A stretch of 55,512 bases of DNA from Actinomycetes bacterium (GTDB lineage Bacteria; Actinomycetota; Actinomycetes; Propionibacteriales; Nocardioidaceae): contig JAEWXC010000067.1 of NCBI GenBank assembly GCA_023396115.1, forward strand, positions 1-55,512, read 5' to 3'. The number at the start of each line of letters is the position of its first letter. The stretch's first letter is position 1. The notes under the pieces are model-generated. The model made no database searches. It saw nothing but the letters and a program-made list of their open reading frames with translations, and was not told the DNA's origin. The translations under genes were made by a program, and so were the position numbers. Positions 40,284-49,621 of this stretch are shown here, one piece after another.

Positions 40284-41620
40284 GCCAAGCCAGTGACTTC
40301 AAAAACTTCCTAGAGCATCACGTCAACCTGAACCAGTCCCGCCTCACCCTGCTCGGGCAACGCGTGACCGCAGTACAAAACCACCTCACAGACAGCGACA
40401 CCTTCAGCGGACTCGTCACCGAACTCATCCCGCAAGGCTCATACGCACACGGCACCATCATCAAGCCCGTGAACGGTAAGGACTTCGACGCTGACGTCCT
40501 GATGCCACTCGACGAGGTCGACGGCTGGGACCCAGCGGACTACATCAACAACCTGTACGACACCTTCGGGACCCACGCGACCTACAAGACCCTCCGCAAG
40601 AAGGGCAAGCGGTGCGTGACCATCGACTACGCCAATGACTTCCACATCGACGTCGTCCCCTATGTCACCCGCACCAACAGCACCTATATCGCCAACCGCG
40701 AAACGAACCAGTTCGAGTGGACCAAGCCGGACGACTTTAACGAATGGCTCGTGAAACAGAACCGCATCACCAATGGCAACCTCGCCAAGGTCGTCCGACT
40801 CTTGAAGTACCTCCGCGACCACAAGGGGACCTATGTCGTCCCCTCAGTCACGCTCACCGCCGCGCTGGCCCACGAAGTGTCAGAACACACCAAGGTGGTC
40901 AACCCCACGGCGTACTCGGGGCTGGCGAACACTCTCCACACCCTCACTGCTGCGCTCACGCAGACCCTCGACGTCTACCCATGGTCGCCTCCCTATATCA
41001 GCGACCCCGGGACCGGCCAGAACCTCGCCGACAGATGGGAGGACCACAACTACAGGACGTTCCGAAGCCGGTTCGCCGTCCACGCCCAGTGGATTGACGA
41101 CGCCATCAACGCTGCCACGTACGCCGACGCGCTGGTCAGTTGGCAGAAACTGTTCGGCGACAAGTTCGGTGCAGCCACCAGCAGCGAAGTCGCTCTCACA
41201 GCCGCAAAGTTCGTAGAACCCGAGGCCGTGAACGAAAAGTTCCTGCTGCGGGATTACCGCATCCCCACAGCGTTGAACGCCGCGTACAGCGTCACGCTGC
41301 AAGGCACCATTCTCGCCCGCAACGGGTTCCGAGACGGCCCCCTCACCAAACGGGGGAACAAGGTCACGAAGGGCCGGACTCTCAAGTTCAGAGTCACCGA
41401 CTGCACTGTCCCCGCCCCGTACGACGTGTACTGGAAGGTTCGCAATCACGACGAGGAGGCCGCCACCGCTGGATGTCTGCGAGGCGACATGCACCTTGAC
41501 GACGGCTCACGCTTCCGAACCGAAAGAACCGCCTACGCCGGGAGCCATTGGGTGGAGGTTTACGTCGTCAAGAACGGTGTCTGCGTCGCCCAAGACCGAC
41601 AAGCCGTCATCGTCCTCTGA
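40280..41620 (+). CDS. CBASS CD-NTase with AGS-C domain
   Basis: A protein of 446 residues. The nucleotidyltransferase core has Gly53-Ser54 (QGSYAHGT), Asp70 and Asp72 (KDFDADVLM) and Asp124 (FHIDVVPY), the metal-binding triad. A helical SMODS-type region follows. The last 110 residues (RTLKFRVTDCTVPAPYDVYWKVRNHDEEA, then ...LRGDM, GSHWVEVYVVKNGVCVA) are the AGS-C sensor domain often found in CBASS synthases. It makes a cyclic oligonucleotide on phage infection to switch on the HNH-SAVED effector. GTGA overlap couples the two. No Cap2/Cap3 genes are near, so it resembles a minimal (type I) CBASS. Confidence 0.88.
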   Translation: MSQASDFKNFLEHHVNLNQSRLTLLGQRVTAVQNHLTDSDTFSGLVTELIPQGSYAHGTIIKPVNGKDFDADVLMPLDEVDGWDPADYINNLYDTFGTHATYKTLRKKGKRCVTIDYANDFHIDVVPYVTRTNSTYIANRETNQFEWTKPDDFNEWLVKQNRITNGNLAKVVRLLKYLRDHKGTYVVPSVTLTAALAHEVSEHTKVVNPTAYSGLANTLHTLTAALTQTLDVYPWSPPYISDPGTGQNLADRWEDHNYRTFRSRFAVHAQWIDDAINAATYADALVSWQKLFGDKFGAATSSEVALTAAKFVEPEAVNEKFLLRDYRIPTALNAAYSVTLQGTILARNGFRDGPLTKRGNKVTKGRTLKFRVTDCTVPAPYDVYWKVRNHDEEAATAGCLRGDMHLDDGSRFRTERTAYAGSHWVEVYVVKNGVCVAQDRQAVIVL

Positions 41621-41636
41621 CGGGAGGAGCAACCGC

Positions 41637-42701
41637 ATGCCACTGACAGCAAAGTTCGCCGGACAACGAGTCATCAGCGTCGCACTATCCGACGAGGAGT
41701 GGGCACAACTCAAGGCCGACGTTCGGGCGAAGCGGCGCGCCTTGGTGTTGGCATGTGGGTACCCCGGCCACGGGAAAACCAGCCCTCTGGGAACCAGATA
41801 CTTCGCACACAACCCGGGTGGCGATGGATGCTCCGCAGGAGAGTCGAAGGAACACCTCCTGTCCAAAGAGCACATTGTCCGAGGCATCCTCGCTGCGGAC
41901 TGGGAACCATCGCCCGAGCACCGGAGCCCGGATGGCGAATGGATTGCCGACGTCCTCGCTGAACGCGACGGCGTCCGAGTGGTGTTCGAAGTGCAGTGGA
42001 GCCCGCAAAGCGCGGACGAGTACACGATGCGAACGGACCGCTACCGAGCCAGCGGCATCCAATCGATCGCATGGTTCGCCCGAAAGCCCGTGGGCCTGTC
42101 AATGTCCAGCAAGACCCTCCCTGTCTTCCGGTTGACCATCGACGGCGGTGTACCCACCGCCCACATCGAGACCGACAGCCCGAACGACTCGACTCCACTG
42201 CCGCTGGCCGATGTCGTGGAACGACTGCTCACCCGTCGAATCCAGCACCGCACCAAAGTCGCGAATGGGCACGCCACCAATCGCCTAATGCGCGTGGCCC
42301 CACTCGACTGCTACAAGTGCCACCAACAGTTCGGCATCTGGGAAGTCTTGGCCGATGTAACGACCGGCAACTGTGGACTCACCGTCAGCGAACCCCTCGA
42401 CCAAGAGATGTTCCAAACCCACCGACTCGAAGCAACCACCGAAGCCCGCGAGGCGGGACACCATGCCTGCCAATCCATGGGCATCCAACCTGCCCGTCTC
42501 GGCTCACGGTCCACCCGCGCCAGCGGAACGCGATACATGGCGTTCATCTGTCCCCACTGCAACGCAACCAGCGGAGACTTCTTCAACCGTGACGCGCTCA
42601 TGCAATCAGACAACCCCTTCATAGAGTTCCCCGTCGCACCGAAAGCCATCCACCACCAGCACTGGTGCGTTGCCACACCTCAAGGGCTCTGCGCTTCCTG
42701 A
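41637..42701 (+). CDS. CoiA-like nuclease, candidate third CBASS gene
   Basis: A protein of 354 residues. Residues 35-145 match the competence protein CoiA-like nuclease domain: RRALVLACGYP, YFAHNPG, SKEHLLSKEHIVRGIL, then WIADVLAERDGVRVVFEVQWSPQS, with Asp105, Glu118 and Gln120 forming a PD-(D/E)xK-like centre, and RTDRYRASGIQSIAWF. The C-terminal part has two Cys pairs (CYKC, CPHC), probably a zinc ribbon. A strong GGGAGGAG site lies in the 16-base gap after the CD-NTase, so co-expression is likely. In streptococci CoiA acts in transformation; here a defence nuclease role is inferred. Confidence 0.65.
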   Translation: MPLTAKFAGQRVISVALSDEEWAQLKADVRAKRRALVLACGYPGHGKTSPLGTRYFAHNPGGDGCSAGESKEHLLSKEHIVRGILAADWEPSPEHRSPDGEWIADVLAERDGVRVVFEVQWSPQSADEYTMRTDRYRASGIQSIAWFARKPVGLSMSSKTLPVFRLTIDGGVPTAHIETDSPNDSTPLPLADVVERLLTRRIQHRTKVANGHATNRLMRVAPLDCYKCHQQFGIWEVLADVTTGNCGLTVSEPLDQEMFQTHRLEATTEAREAGHHACQSMGIQPARLGSRSTRASGTRYMAFICPHCNATSGDFFNRDALMQSDNPFIEFPVAPKAIHHQHWCVATPQGLCAS

Positions 42702-42795
42702 CCGTGGACTACGGACGGGCCGCAGCCCCTACGAGGCGGGAAAGTGGTCCCACGGAAACTGACCGGCACGACCGTGCCTTGCCGATGACGCGGTC

Positions 42796-44748
42796 ATGCC
42801 CACCTCACACAGTGACACCACGCACCCCACCCCCATCCCCGCCGCGACGCCTTCACAGATTGCGGAGCGACTTCAGTGGCTTGAGACCAAGTTCCCCGAG
42901 GCGTTCACGGACGGGGTACTCGACCTGAACCAACTGCAGTACCTGAACAGCAGTACCGAATCGAGCGCCTCTGAGCGCTATGGCCTGTCATGGGCCGGGA
43001 AGCGCGATGCACAAGCCGCGCTGGCGCACACCACTACCGCCACACTCCACCCCGACCTCACCGAATCGGTCGGATTCGACGACGCGTCGAACGTGTTCAT
43101 CGAAGGCGACAACCTTGAGGTGCTCCGCCTCCTCCAACGCGGCTACAACGACGCCTTCAAACTCATCTACATCGACCCGCCCTACAACACCGGACACGAC
43201 TTCGTGTACCGCGACAACTTCACCGACGGCCTCAACGCCTACCTGAACTACACCGGGCAAACCAACGCCGACGGCACCCGCAAGTCCAGCAAGACCGACA
43301 CCAACGGTCGCCGCCACTCCGGGTGGCTGTCGATGATGTACCCCCGCCTCGCGCTTGCCCGGAACCTGCTCCGCGAAGACGGAGCCATCTTCGTGTCCAT
43401 CGACGACAACGAAGTCCACAACCTCCGTCTACTCCTCGACGAGGTCTACGGCCCCGAGAACTTCATCGGCCAGTTCATCTGGGCAGCCGGACGGAAAAAC
43501 GACTCCAAGTTCGTGTCCCAATCACACGAGTACATCGTGGTGTACGCCCGCAACAAGACCGTCCTGACCGAACAGGTCGGGAAGTGGCGAACCCGCAAGG
43601 ACGGCCTCGACCCCATTTACAAGAAGTACGAGGAACTGAAACGTGCCCACGGCGACGACTACGACGCCGTCACTGCTGGGCTCAAGGGCTGGTACCGCGC
43701 CCTCCCCGACGGCGACCCTTCCAAACGACACAGCCTCTACAGTCACGCCGACGCACGAGGCGTGTTCCGCGTCGACAATTTGTCGTGGCCGGGTGGGGGT
43801 GGACCGCGCTACGCCGTCCTCCATCCCACTACCGGGCATCCGGTACGGGTTCCGCACGGAGGGTGGCGGTTCCAGCACAGCACGATGGTTGAGTTGCTTG
43901 AACAGGCCCGCGTCCACTTCGGGGCCGATGAACGTGCCGTTCCGGCAATCAAGGGCTACCTGCAGGAGCGGGAGCACGAAGCGCCGTACAGCGTGTTCTA
44001 CCAGTCCGGTATCGGTGCGACGAAGCGACTCCGGTCGCTCCTAGACGGGGACTTCTTCGACAACCCGAAAGACGAGACGGTGCTGCAACGCATCGTGGAG
44101 TTCGCCACGGGCCCTGATGACCTCGTCCTCGACTTCTTCGCTGGCTCGGGCAGCACGGGACACGCGGTGATGGCACAGAACGCCAAGGACGGGGGAAACC
44201 GCCGGTTCGTGCTGGTGACGCTGGACGAACCGACCGTGGAGGGCTCGAAGGCCCATCAGTCGGGTGTGGCGACCATCCCCGAAATCACGCGCCGACGTCT
44301 GATGCTCGCTGCTCGGCAGGTACACGGCGAAGGAAACGAACCCGGTCTGCGGTGCTACCGCCTCGGGGCGAGCAACTTCAGGTCGTGGGACTCACGTGAT
44401 GTACCCACGGATGAGGAGTCACTGATCTCGCTGTTGGAGGTGTGGGCTCTGCATGAGGACCCGGACGCGGCCCCCGAGTCGTTGGTCGCTGAGGTCGTCG
44501 TGAAGGAAGGACTGCGGCTCGACGTGCCTTGGCAGTGGACCGAGTTCGCTGAGGGACAGGGCGTTCTGGTTGGCGACACCGTTGTGTGTCTGCACAGTTC
44601 GGTCACACCGGAAGTTGTTGACGCAGTCCTTGCCCTAGGGGTCAAGCGATGCGTGATGTTGGAGTCCGCGTTCGCGGACCATGACCAAGACAAGAGCAAC
44701 GCGTTCTATCGGCTCCGGGAGGGCAGCGTCACTCTCCGAACGATGTGA
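42796..44748 (+). CDS. Type III restriction-modification Mod subunit 1
   Basis: A protein of 650 residues. The beta-class layout has DPPY at 127-130 (YIDPPYNTG, catalytic motif IV) before FAGSGSTG at 448-455 (SAM-binding motif I). Residues about 230-425 between them form the target recognition domain. The enzyme methylates adenine N6 at an asymmetric site on one strand and provides DNA specificity to Res. Its N- and C-terminal thirds closely match the second Mod (for example IEGDNLEVLRLLQRGYND), while the middle differs. ATG at 42796; no strong ribosome site. The 94-base gap to the previous gene may hold its own promoter. Confidence 0.92.
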   Translation: MPTSHSDTTHPTPIPAATPSQIAERLQWLETKFPEAFTDGVLDLNQLQYLNSSTESSASERYGLSWAGKRDAQAALAHTTTATLHPDLTESVGFDDASNVFIEGDNLEVLRLLQRGYNDAFKLIYIDPPYNTGHDFVYRDNFTDGLNAYLNYTGQTNADGTRKSSKTDTNGRRHSGWLSMMYPRLALARNLLREDGAIFVSIDDNEVHNLRLLLDEVYGPENFIGQFIWAAGRKNDSKFVSQSHEYIVVYARNKTVLTEQVGKWRTRKDGLDPIYKKYEELKRAHGDDYDAVTAGLKGWYRALPDGDPSKRHSLYSHADARGVFRVDNLSWPGGGGPRYAVLHPTTGHPVRVPHGGWRFQHSTMVELLEQARVHFGADERAVPAIKGYLQEREHEAPYSVFYQSGIGATKRLRSLLDGDFFDNPKDETVLQRIVEFATGPDDLVLDFFAGSGSTGHAVMAQNAKDGGNRRFVLVTLDEPTVEGSKAHQSGVATIPEITRRRLMLAARQVHGEGNEPGLRCYRLGASNFRSWDSRDVPTDEESLISLLEVWALHEDPDAAPESLVAEVVVKEGLRLDVPWQWTEFAEGQGVLVGDTVVCLHSSVTPEVVDAVLALGVKRCVMLESAFADHDQDKSNAFYRLREGSVTLRTM

Positions 44749-44844
44749 ACCGCCTCTGGGTCGCGACCCTGTCGGAAGTCGCTTCTAGGCTGCGGGCAGC
44801 CGGATAGGTTGACGGCTTGTATGCCAGACGCGAGGAGTGGGGTT

Positions 44845-46704
44845 GTGGACGTGGAGCGAGTGAACCTGACGGTGGAACCCGCGATGGATTCCCGGTTGGT
44901 GGCGCTGCGCGAAGCGTTCCCGGAGGCGTTCACTGACGGCCAGTTCGACCCGACGAAGGCCGCTCAGGCGCTCGGGCTCGACGAGGACACCACGAACGAA
45001 AGGTACGGGCTTGGCTGGGCTGGGAAGCACGACGCTCAGGCTGCGTTGAAGGTCGGCAGCGTCGGCACCCTCCGACCCAACCGGAGCGAGTCAGCCGCCT
45101 TCGACCACGCCCGCAACCTCGTCATCGAAGGCGACAACCTCGAAGTGCTGCGGCTCCTACAGCGCGGGTACAACGACAAAGTCAAGATGATCTACATCGA
45201 CCCGCCCTACAACACCGGCAACACGAACTGGCTGTACAACGACAACTTCACCGACGGCCTCAACAACTACCTCGCCGCGACAGGGCAGGTCAGCGAGGAA
45301 GGCACAGCGAAGTCGTCCAAGGTCGAAGCGTCAGGTCGACGCCACTCCGGCTGGTTGTCGATGATGTACCCCCGCCTGTCGTTGGCCCGGAACCTCCTCA
45401 CCCAAGACGGCGTCATCTTCGTGTCCATCGACGACAACGAGGTCCACAACCTGCGACACCTCATGGATGAAGTGTTTGGCCCGGAGAACTTCGTCGGCAC
45501 TGTCATCTGGCAAAAGGTGTACTCGCCCAAGAGCAGCGCCCGGCACTTCTCAGAGGACCACGACTACATCGTCGTGTACGCCCGCAACGCCAACCAGTGG
45601 ACGCCGAACCTCTTGCCCCGCACCGCAGAGATGGATGCGGCGTACAAGAACCCCGACAATGACCCACGCGGGCCGTGGATGTCCGCAGACCTCTCAGCGC
45701 GGAACTACTACAGCAAGGGCACCTACTCCATCATTTGCCCGGGGGGTCGGGTGATAGCCGGACCGCCTCAGGGAACCTACTGGCGTGTTTCCGAGGAGCG
45801 ATTCCGGGAACTGGATGCCGACAATCGCATCTGGTGGGGTGTTGATGGGAACGGCAATGCTCGCCTCAAGCGTTTCCTGTCCGAAGTGAAGCAAGGCAAA
45901 GTCCCGCAAACGCTGTGGCCATATCAGGAAGTCGGGCACAACCAAGACGCGAAGAAGCAGTTGCTTGAACGCGTCACGTTCGCCAGTTCCGACAGCGTGT
46001 TCGACACCCCGAAACCCACCGGCCTCATCGGACGCATGCTCACACTCGCCACCCAGCCCGACAGTGACGACCTCGTCCTCGACTTCTTCGCTGGCTCCGG
46101 GTCCACCGCCGACGCCGTGCTGCAAGCCAACGCAGCGGACGGTGGGAACCGTCGGTTCATCACCGTCCAGTATCCCGAGCCCACCGGCTACGACGACTAC
46201 GAAACCGTCGCTGACATCACCCGCAGCCGCGTCAGCGCAGCCATCGAAGCCACCCACAACACCCACAAGGCCGCAGAGTGCCCCGCAGGAACTTTCGGGT
46301 TCCGTTCGCTGGACCTTGCGGCCAGCAACTTCAAGGTGTGGGACTCCAACACGGCACCCACCACTGAACATCAACTCGCCGAAGCGCTCGCGATGCACGC
46401 CTCCAGCCTCACCAGCGACGCTACCGACGACGGCATCGTCGCGGAGGTCGTGCTCAAGGAAGGCGTTGCGCTCGACCTGCCGTGGCGCGACGTCGACACT
46501 GCCGGGGCACGGACCGTCATAGTCGGCGACGTACTCGCCGTGTGCCTCGCCCGCAGCATCACACCCGAAGTCACCGATGCGGTCCTCGAACTCGGTGTGC
46601 GTCGAGTGGTGATGCTTGACGCCGCATTTGCCGATAACGACGAAGCGAAAAGCAACGCGTTCTATCGGTTGAGGAACGCTGACATCACGATGCGAACGGT
46701 GTAG
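44845..46704 (+). CDS. Type III restriction-modification Mod subunit 2
   Basis: A protein of 619 residues, paralogous to Mod 1. DPPY at 119-122 and FAGSGS at 415-420 are intact. Residues about 222-390 replace the target recognition domain of Mod 1 with a different sequence (QKVYSPKSSARHFSEDHD, then ANQWTPNLLPRT). It should therefore methylate a different site. GTG at 44845 is chosen because GAGGAG at 44832-44837 is well placed; the frame is open upstream to a TTG at 44809. It ends five bases before the single Res gene. Confidence 0.92.
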   Translation: MDVERVNLTVEPAMDSRLVALREAFPEAFTDGQFDPTKAAQALGLDEDTTNERYGLGWAGKHDAQAALKVGSVGTLRPNRSESAAFDHARNLVIEGDNLEVLRLLQRGYNDKVKMIYIDPPYNTGNTNWLYNDNFTDGLNNYLAATGQVSEEGTAKSSKVEASGRRHSGWLSMMYPRLSLARNLLTQDGVIFVSIDDNEVHNLRHLMDEVFGPENFVGTVIWQKVYSPKSSARHFSEDHDYIVVYARNANQWTPNLLPRTAEMDAAYKNPDNDPRGPWMSADLSARNYYSKGTYSIICPGGRVIAGPPQGTYWRVSEERFRELDADNRIWWGVDGNGNARLKRFLSEVKQGKVPQTLWPYQEVGHNQDAKKQLLERVTFASSDSVFDTPKPTGLIGRMLTLATQPDSDDLVLDFFAGSGSTADAVLQANAADGGNRRFITVQYPEPTGYDDYETVADITRSRVSAAIEATHNTHKAAECPAGTFGFRSLDLAASNFKVWDSNTAPTTEHQLAEALAMHASSLTSDATDDGIVAEVVLKEGVALDLPWRDVDTAGARTVIVGDVLAVCLARSITPEVTDAVLELGVRRVVMLDAAFADNDEAKSNAFYRLRNADITMRTV

Positions 46705-46709
46705 CGACG

Positions 46710-49433
46710 TTGAACAAGGCCACAGCCCCAGTCGAGATTCAATTCGACCCGGACCAAGAGTTCCAGCACGACGCGATCCAGTCCGTCGTGGACCTGTTCC
46801 GGGGACAGTCGATGGCCCCCAGCCAGTTCGAGATGTCCCACGACGGTGCACAGGGTGCACTGATCAGTCAGGTCGGGTTCGGGAACAAGGTCGTCGTCGC
46901 TGAGGAACAGGTCCGGGAGAACCTCAACCACATCCAGACCCGCCACAACATCCCCCTCGGGTTCCGGGGCGTCGCCGCCGACGCGGTCGACACGCTCACG
47001 TCGTGGGACTTCACCGTGGAGATGGAAACCGGGACCGGCAAAACTTATGTGTACCTGCGGACCGCGTTGGAACTGAACAGGGAGTACGGGTTCACGAAGT
47101 TCGTGATCGTGGTCCCCTCGGTGCCCATCCGTGAGGGCGTGGAGCAGTCGCTGCGAATGATGCGCGACCACTTCGCTGGCCTGTACGACGGACTCCAGTA
47201 CGGCGTCGTGAAGTACGACTCCAAGGACCTCGCCCGACTCCGGGGGTACGCGAACTCGAACACGTTGCAGTTCCTCATCATGAACATCGACGCGTTCAAC
47301 AAGACCGACACGAACAAGATTTACGACGACACCCAAGACTCGATGATGGGGAACCGGCCCATCGACTTCATCCGCGCCTGCCACCCCATCGTCATCATGG
47401 ACGAACCGCAGAACATGGAGTCCGAGACCTCCAAGAAGGCCATCGCTGCACTCAACCCTGCCGCGACGCTGCGGTACTCCGCTACCCACCGCAACCGGTA
47501 CCACCAGTTGTACCGACTGACCCCGGTGGACGCGTACCAATTGGGGTTGGTGAAGCGGATCTCGGTGTGGTCGGTGACGGAGGAACTCAACGGCAACCGG
47601 CCCTACCTGAAGGTCCACAAGGTCACCGCGAAGAAGACCACTGTCACCGCGCAGGTCGAAGTGTCGGTGCTCACCGACGACGGGGTGAAGCGGAAGAAGG
47701 TCAACGTCACAGGGGGCCGGACCCCCACCGATCTGGCGAAGGTCACCGGACTCGACAACTACACCGGATACGTCGTCGAAGACATCAACGCTGAACGTGG
47801 CACCGTCGAGTTCACCAACGGCACCATCGTCGCGGTCGGCGACACCGAAGGCGCGTCACACGACGAGGTGCAACGCGCCCAAATCCGAGCCACCATCACC
47901 GAACACCTCGACCGTGAACTCGACTTCCACGAACGACGCAACGACCCCGGCTTCGCACCGACGAAGGTGCTGTCGCTGTTCTTCATCGACAAGGTCGCGA
48001 ACTATGCCCCCGAAGACGGCAAGTTCCGGCAGTGGTTCACAGAGGAGTACACGGCAGCGAAGAACCGTCCCAAGTACGCAGCCCTCGACCTGCCCGACGC
48101 CGACAAGGTCCACAACGGCTACTTCGCCGTCGACAAAAAGGGTGCTGTGAAGGACTCACGAGGTTCGGGGACCACTGCTGATGACGCGTCCGCGTATGAA
48201 CTGATCATGCGAGACAAGCAGCGGCTGCTGTCAGTGGATGAACCGTTGCGGTTCATCTTCTCCCACTCCGCGCTCCGCGAAGGATGGGACAACCCCAACG
48301 TGTTCGTGGTCTGCACTCTCAACGACTCGAAGTCTGAGATGCGGAAGCGGCAAGAACTGGGACGTGGGCTCCGGTTGCCTGTCAACGCCAACGGGGACCG
48401 GGTCACCGACCCGGAGGTCGCGAAACTGACGGTCGTCGCTAACGAGGCATACGACGAGTTCGCTGCGACCCTCCAGCACGAGATCGAAACCGAAACGGGG
48501 GTGAAGTTCGACAAGAGCAGCATCGACAACGCCCGCGCCGAACGAGTGCCCGTGACCCGCAAACACACCACCCTCGACAGTGACGTGTTCCGTGATCTCT
48601 GGGAGCGCATCCAACACCGCACCACCTACCGGGTCACTTACTCCACCAGCGACCTCATCGCCCACGCCGCCGACCGGCTCAGCAAGAAACCATCACTGGT
48701 GGGCGCAAAGATCCGGGTCATCAAGAGCGACATCGACCTCACAGATGACGGTGTCACCAGCGACGTCGTGGCCGAACGGGCAGCGACCACCGTCCAAAAC
48801 TCCTACCCCATCCCTGACCTCCTCGGGAACCTGACCCGCCTCGTCCCCGTCAGTCGAGCCTCCATCGCACAAATCCTCATCCAGTCCGGACGGTTGGGTG
48901 AGGTCACCATCAACCCACAACAGTTCATCGAACAAGCCCGCGACGCCATCGACCAGACCCTCGCCGAACTTCTCGTCACCGGCATCAAGTACGAACGACG
49001 CGGCACCGGCCCGAACTCCCTGTACGAAATGAGCCTGTTCCTCGACGACAAGGAACGCAAAGCACTCGCCGCGCGGGTCTACGAAGTCACCAACACCCAC
49101 AAGGTCCCCTACAGCCACATCGTGTGGGACTCCACCCTCGAAGCCGAAGTCGCTAAACAACTCGACATCCACGAAGACGTCCTCGTCTTCCTGAAACTGC
49201 CGAACTGGTTCACCATCGACACTCCGGTCGGGCCCTACAACCCCGACTGGGCCTACATCAAACAAGACGAGGACGGCCAACAACGGCTCTACCTCGTCCG
49301 CGAAACGAAACCCACCCAAGACACCACCCAACTCCGCCCCAGTGAGAAGTTGAAGGTCGACTTCGGGTACGCCCACTTCGCGGCACTCGACAACGTGGAC
49401 TACGACGTCATCGACGACGCTGGCCAAATCTGA
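46710..49433 (+). CDS. Type III restriction-modification Res subunit
   Basis: A protein of 907 residues. Walker A is METGTGKTY (GTGKT 108-112), motif II is the DEPQ variant (MDEPQNM, 231-234), followed by SATH and the helicase motif VI segment RKRQELGRGLRLP. The C-terminal nuclease centre is NPDWAYI...YLVRETK. The SF2 translocase/sliding domain and the PD-(D/E)xK nuclease cut DNA when unmethylated sites are met. The TTG start at 46710, five bases after Mod 2, is the only start that keeps the conserved N-terminus IQFDPDQEFQHDAI. It must serve both Mods. Confidence 0.93.
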   Translation: MNKATAPVEIQFDPDQEFQHDAIQSVVDLFRGQSMAPSQFEMSHDGAQGALISQVGFGNKVVVAEEQVRENLNHIQTRHNIPLGFRGVAADAVDTLTSWDFTVEMETGTGKTYVYLRTALELNREYGFTKFVIVVPSVPIREGVEQSLRMMRDHFAGLYDGLQYGVVKYDSKDLARLRGYANSNTLQFLIMNIDAFNKTDTNKIYDDTQDSMMGNRPIDFIRACHPIVIMDEPQNMESETSKKAIAALNPAATLRYSATHRNRYHQLYRLTPVDAYQLGLVKRISVWSVTEELNGNRPYLKVHKVTAKKTTVTAQVEVSVLTDDGVKRKKVNVTGGRTPTDLAKVTGLDNYTGYVVEDINAERGTVEFTNGTIVAVGDTEGASHDEVQRAQIRATITEHLDRELDFHERRNDPGFAPTKVLSLFFIDKVANYAPEDGKFRQWFTEEYTAAKNRPKYAALDLPDADKVHNGYFAVDKKGAVKDSRGSGTTADDASAYELIMRDKQRLLSVDEPLRFIFSHSALREGWDNPNVFVVCTLNDSKSEMRKRQELGRGLRLPVNANGDRVTDPEVAKLTVVANEAYDEFAATLQHEIETETGVKFDKSSIDNARAERVPVTRKHTTLDSDVFRDLWERIQHRTTYRVTYSTSDLIAHAADRLSKKPSLVGAKIRVIKSDIDLTDDGVTSDVVAERAATTVQNSYPIPDLLGNLTRLVPVSRASIAQILIQSGRLGEVTINPQQFIEQARDAIDQTLAELLVTGIKYERRGTGPNSLYEMSLFLDDKERKALAARVYEVTNTHKVPYSHIVWDSTLEAEVAKQLDIHEDVLVFLKLPNWFTIDTPVGPYNPDWAYIKQDEDGQQRLYLVRETKPTQDTTQLRPSEKLKVDFGYAHFAALDNVDYDVIDDAGQI

Positions 49434-49479
49434 GAACCAGTGCGACTGTTAGGGGACAATGTGACCACCCGCGAAGAAA

Positions 49480-49498
49480 AGCGGTGTGCTGCACCGCT
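49480..49498 (+). terminator. Hairpin after the Res gene
   Basis: AGCGGTG-TGCTG-CACCGCT, a perfect seven-base stem 47 bases after the Res stop. It probably ends the restriction-modification transcript. No T-tract. Confidence 0.45.
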
Positions 49499-49523
49499 AT
49501 CGCAACGACCCATGTGGCCCACG

Positions 49524-49552
49524 GTCGCAGTGGGTGGGGGTCGCTCTATGAT
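49524..49552 (+). promoter_or_regulatory. Promoter upstream of the SecB-like module
   Basis: TATGAT (49547-49552) is a good -10; GTCGCA (49524-49529) at 17 bases is a weak -35. The predicted leader of about 60 bases leads to the gene at 49622. Confidence 0.45.
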
Positions 49553-49621
49553 CAGTGACCTGCACCCCTATGCAGCGCCCCGGTACAACCGGACGAGGAC
49601 CTGCTCAGCGAGGTGCACTGC

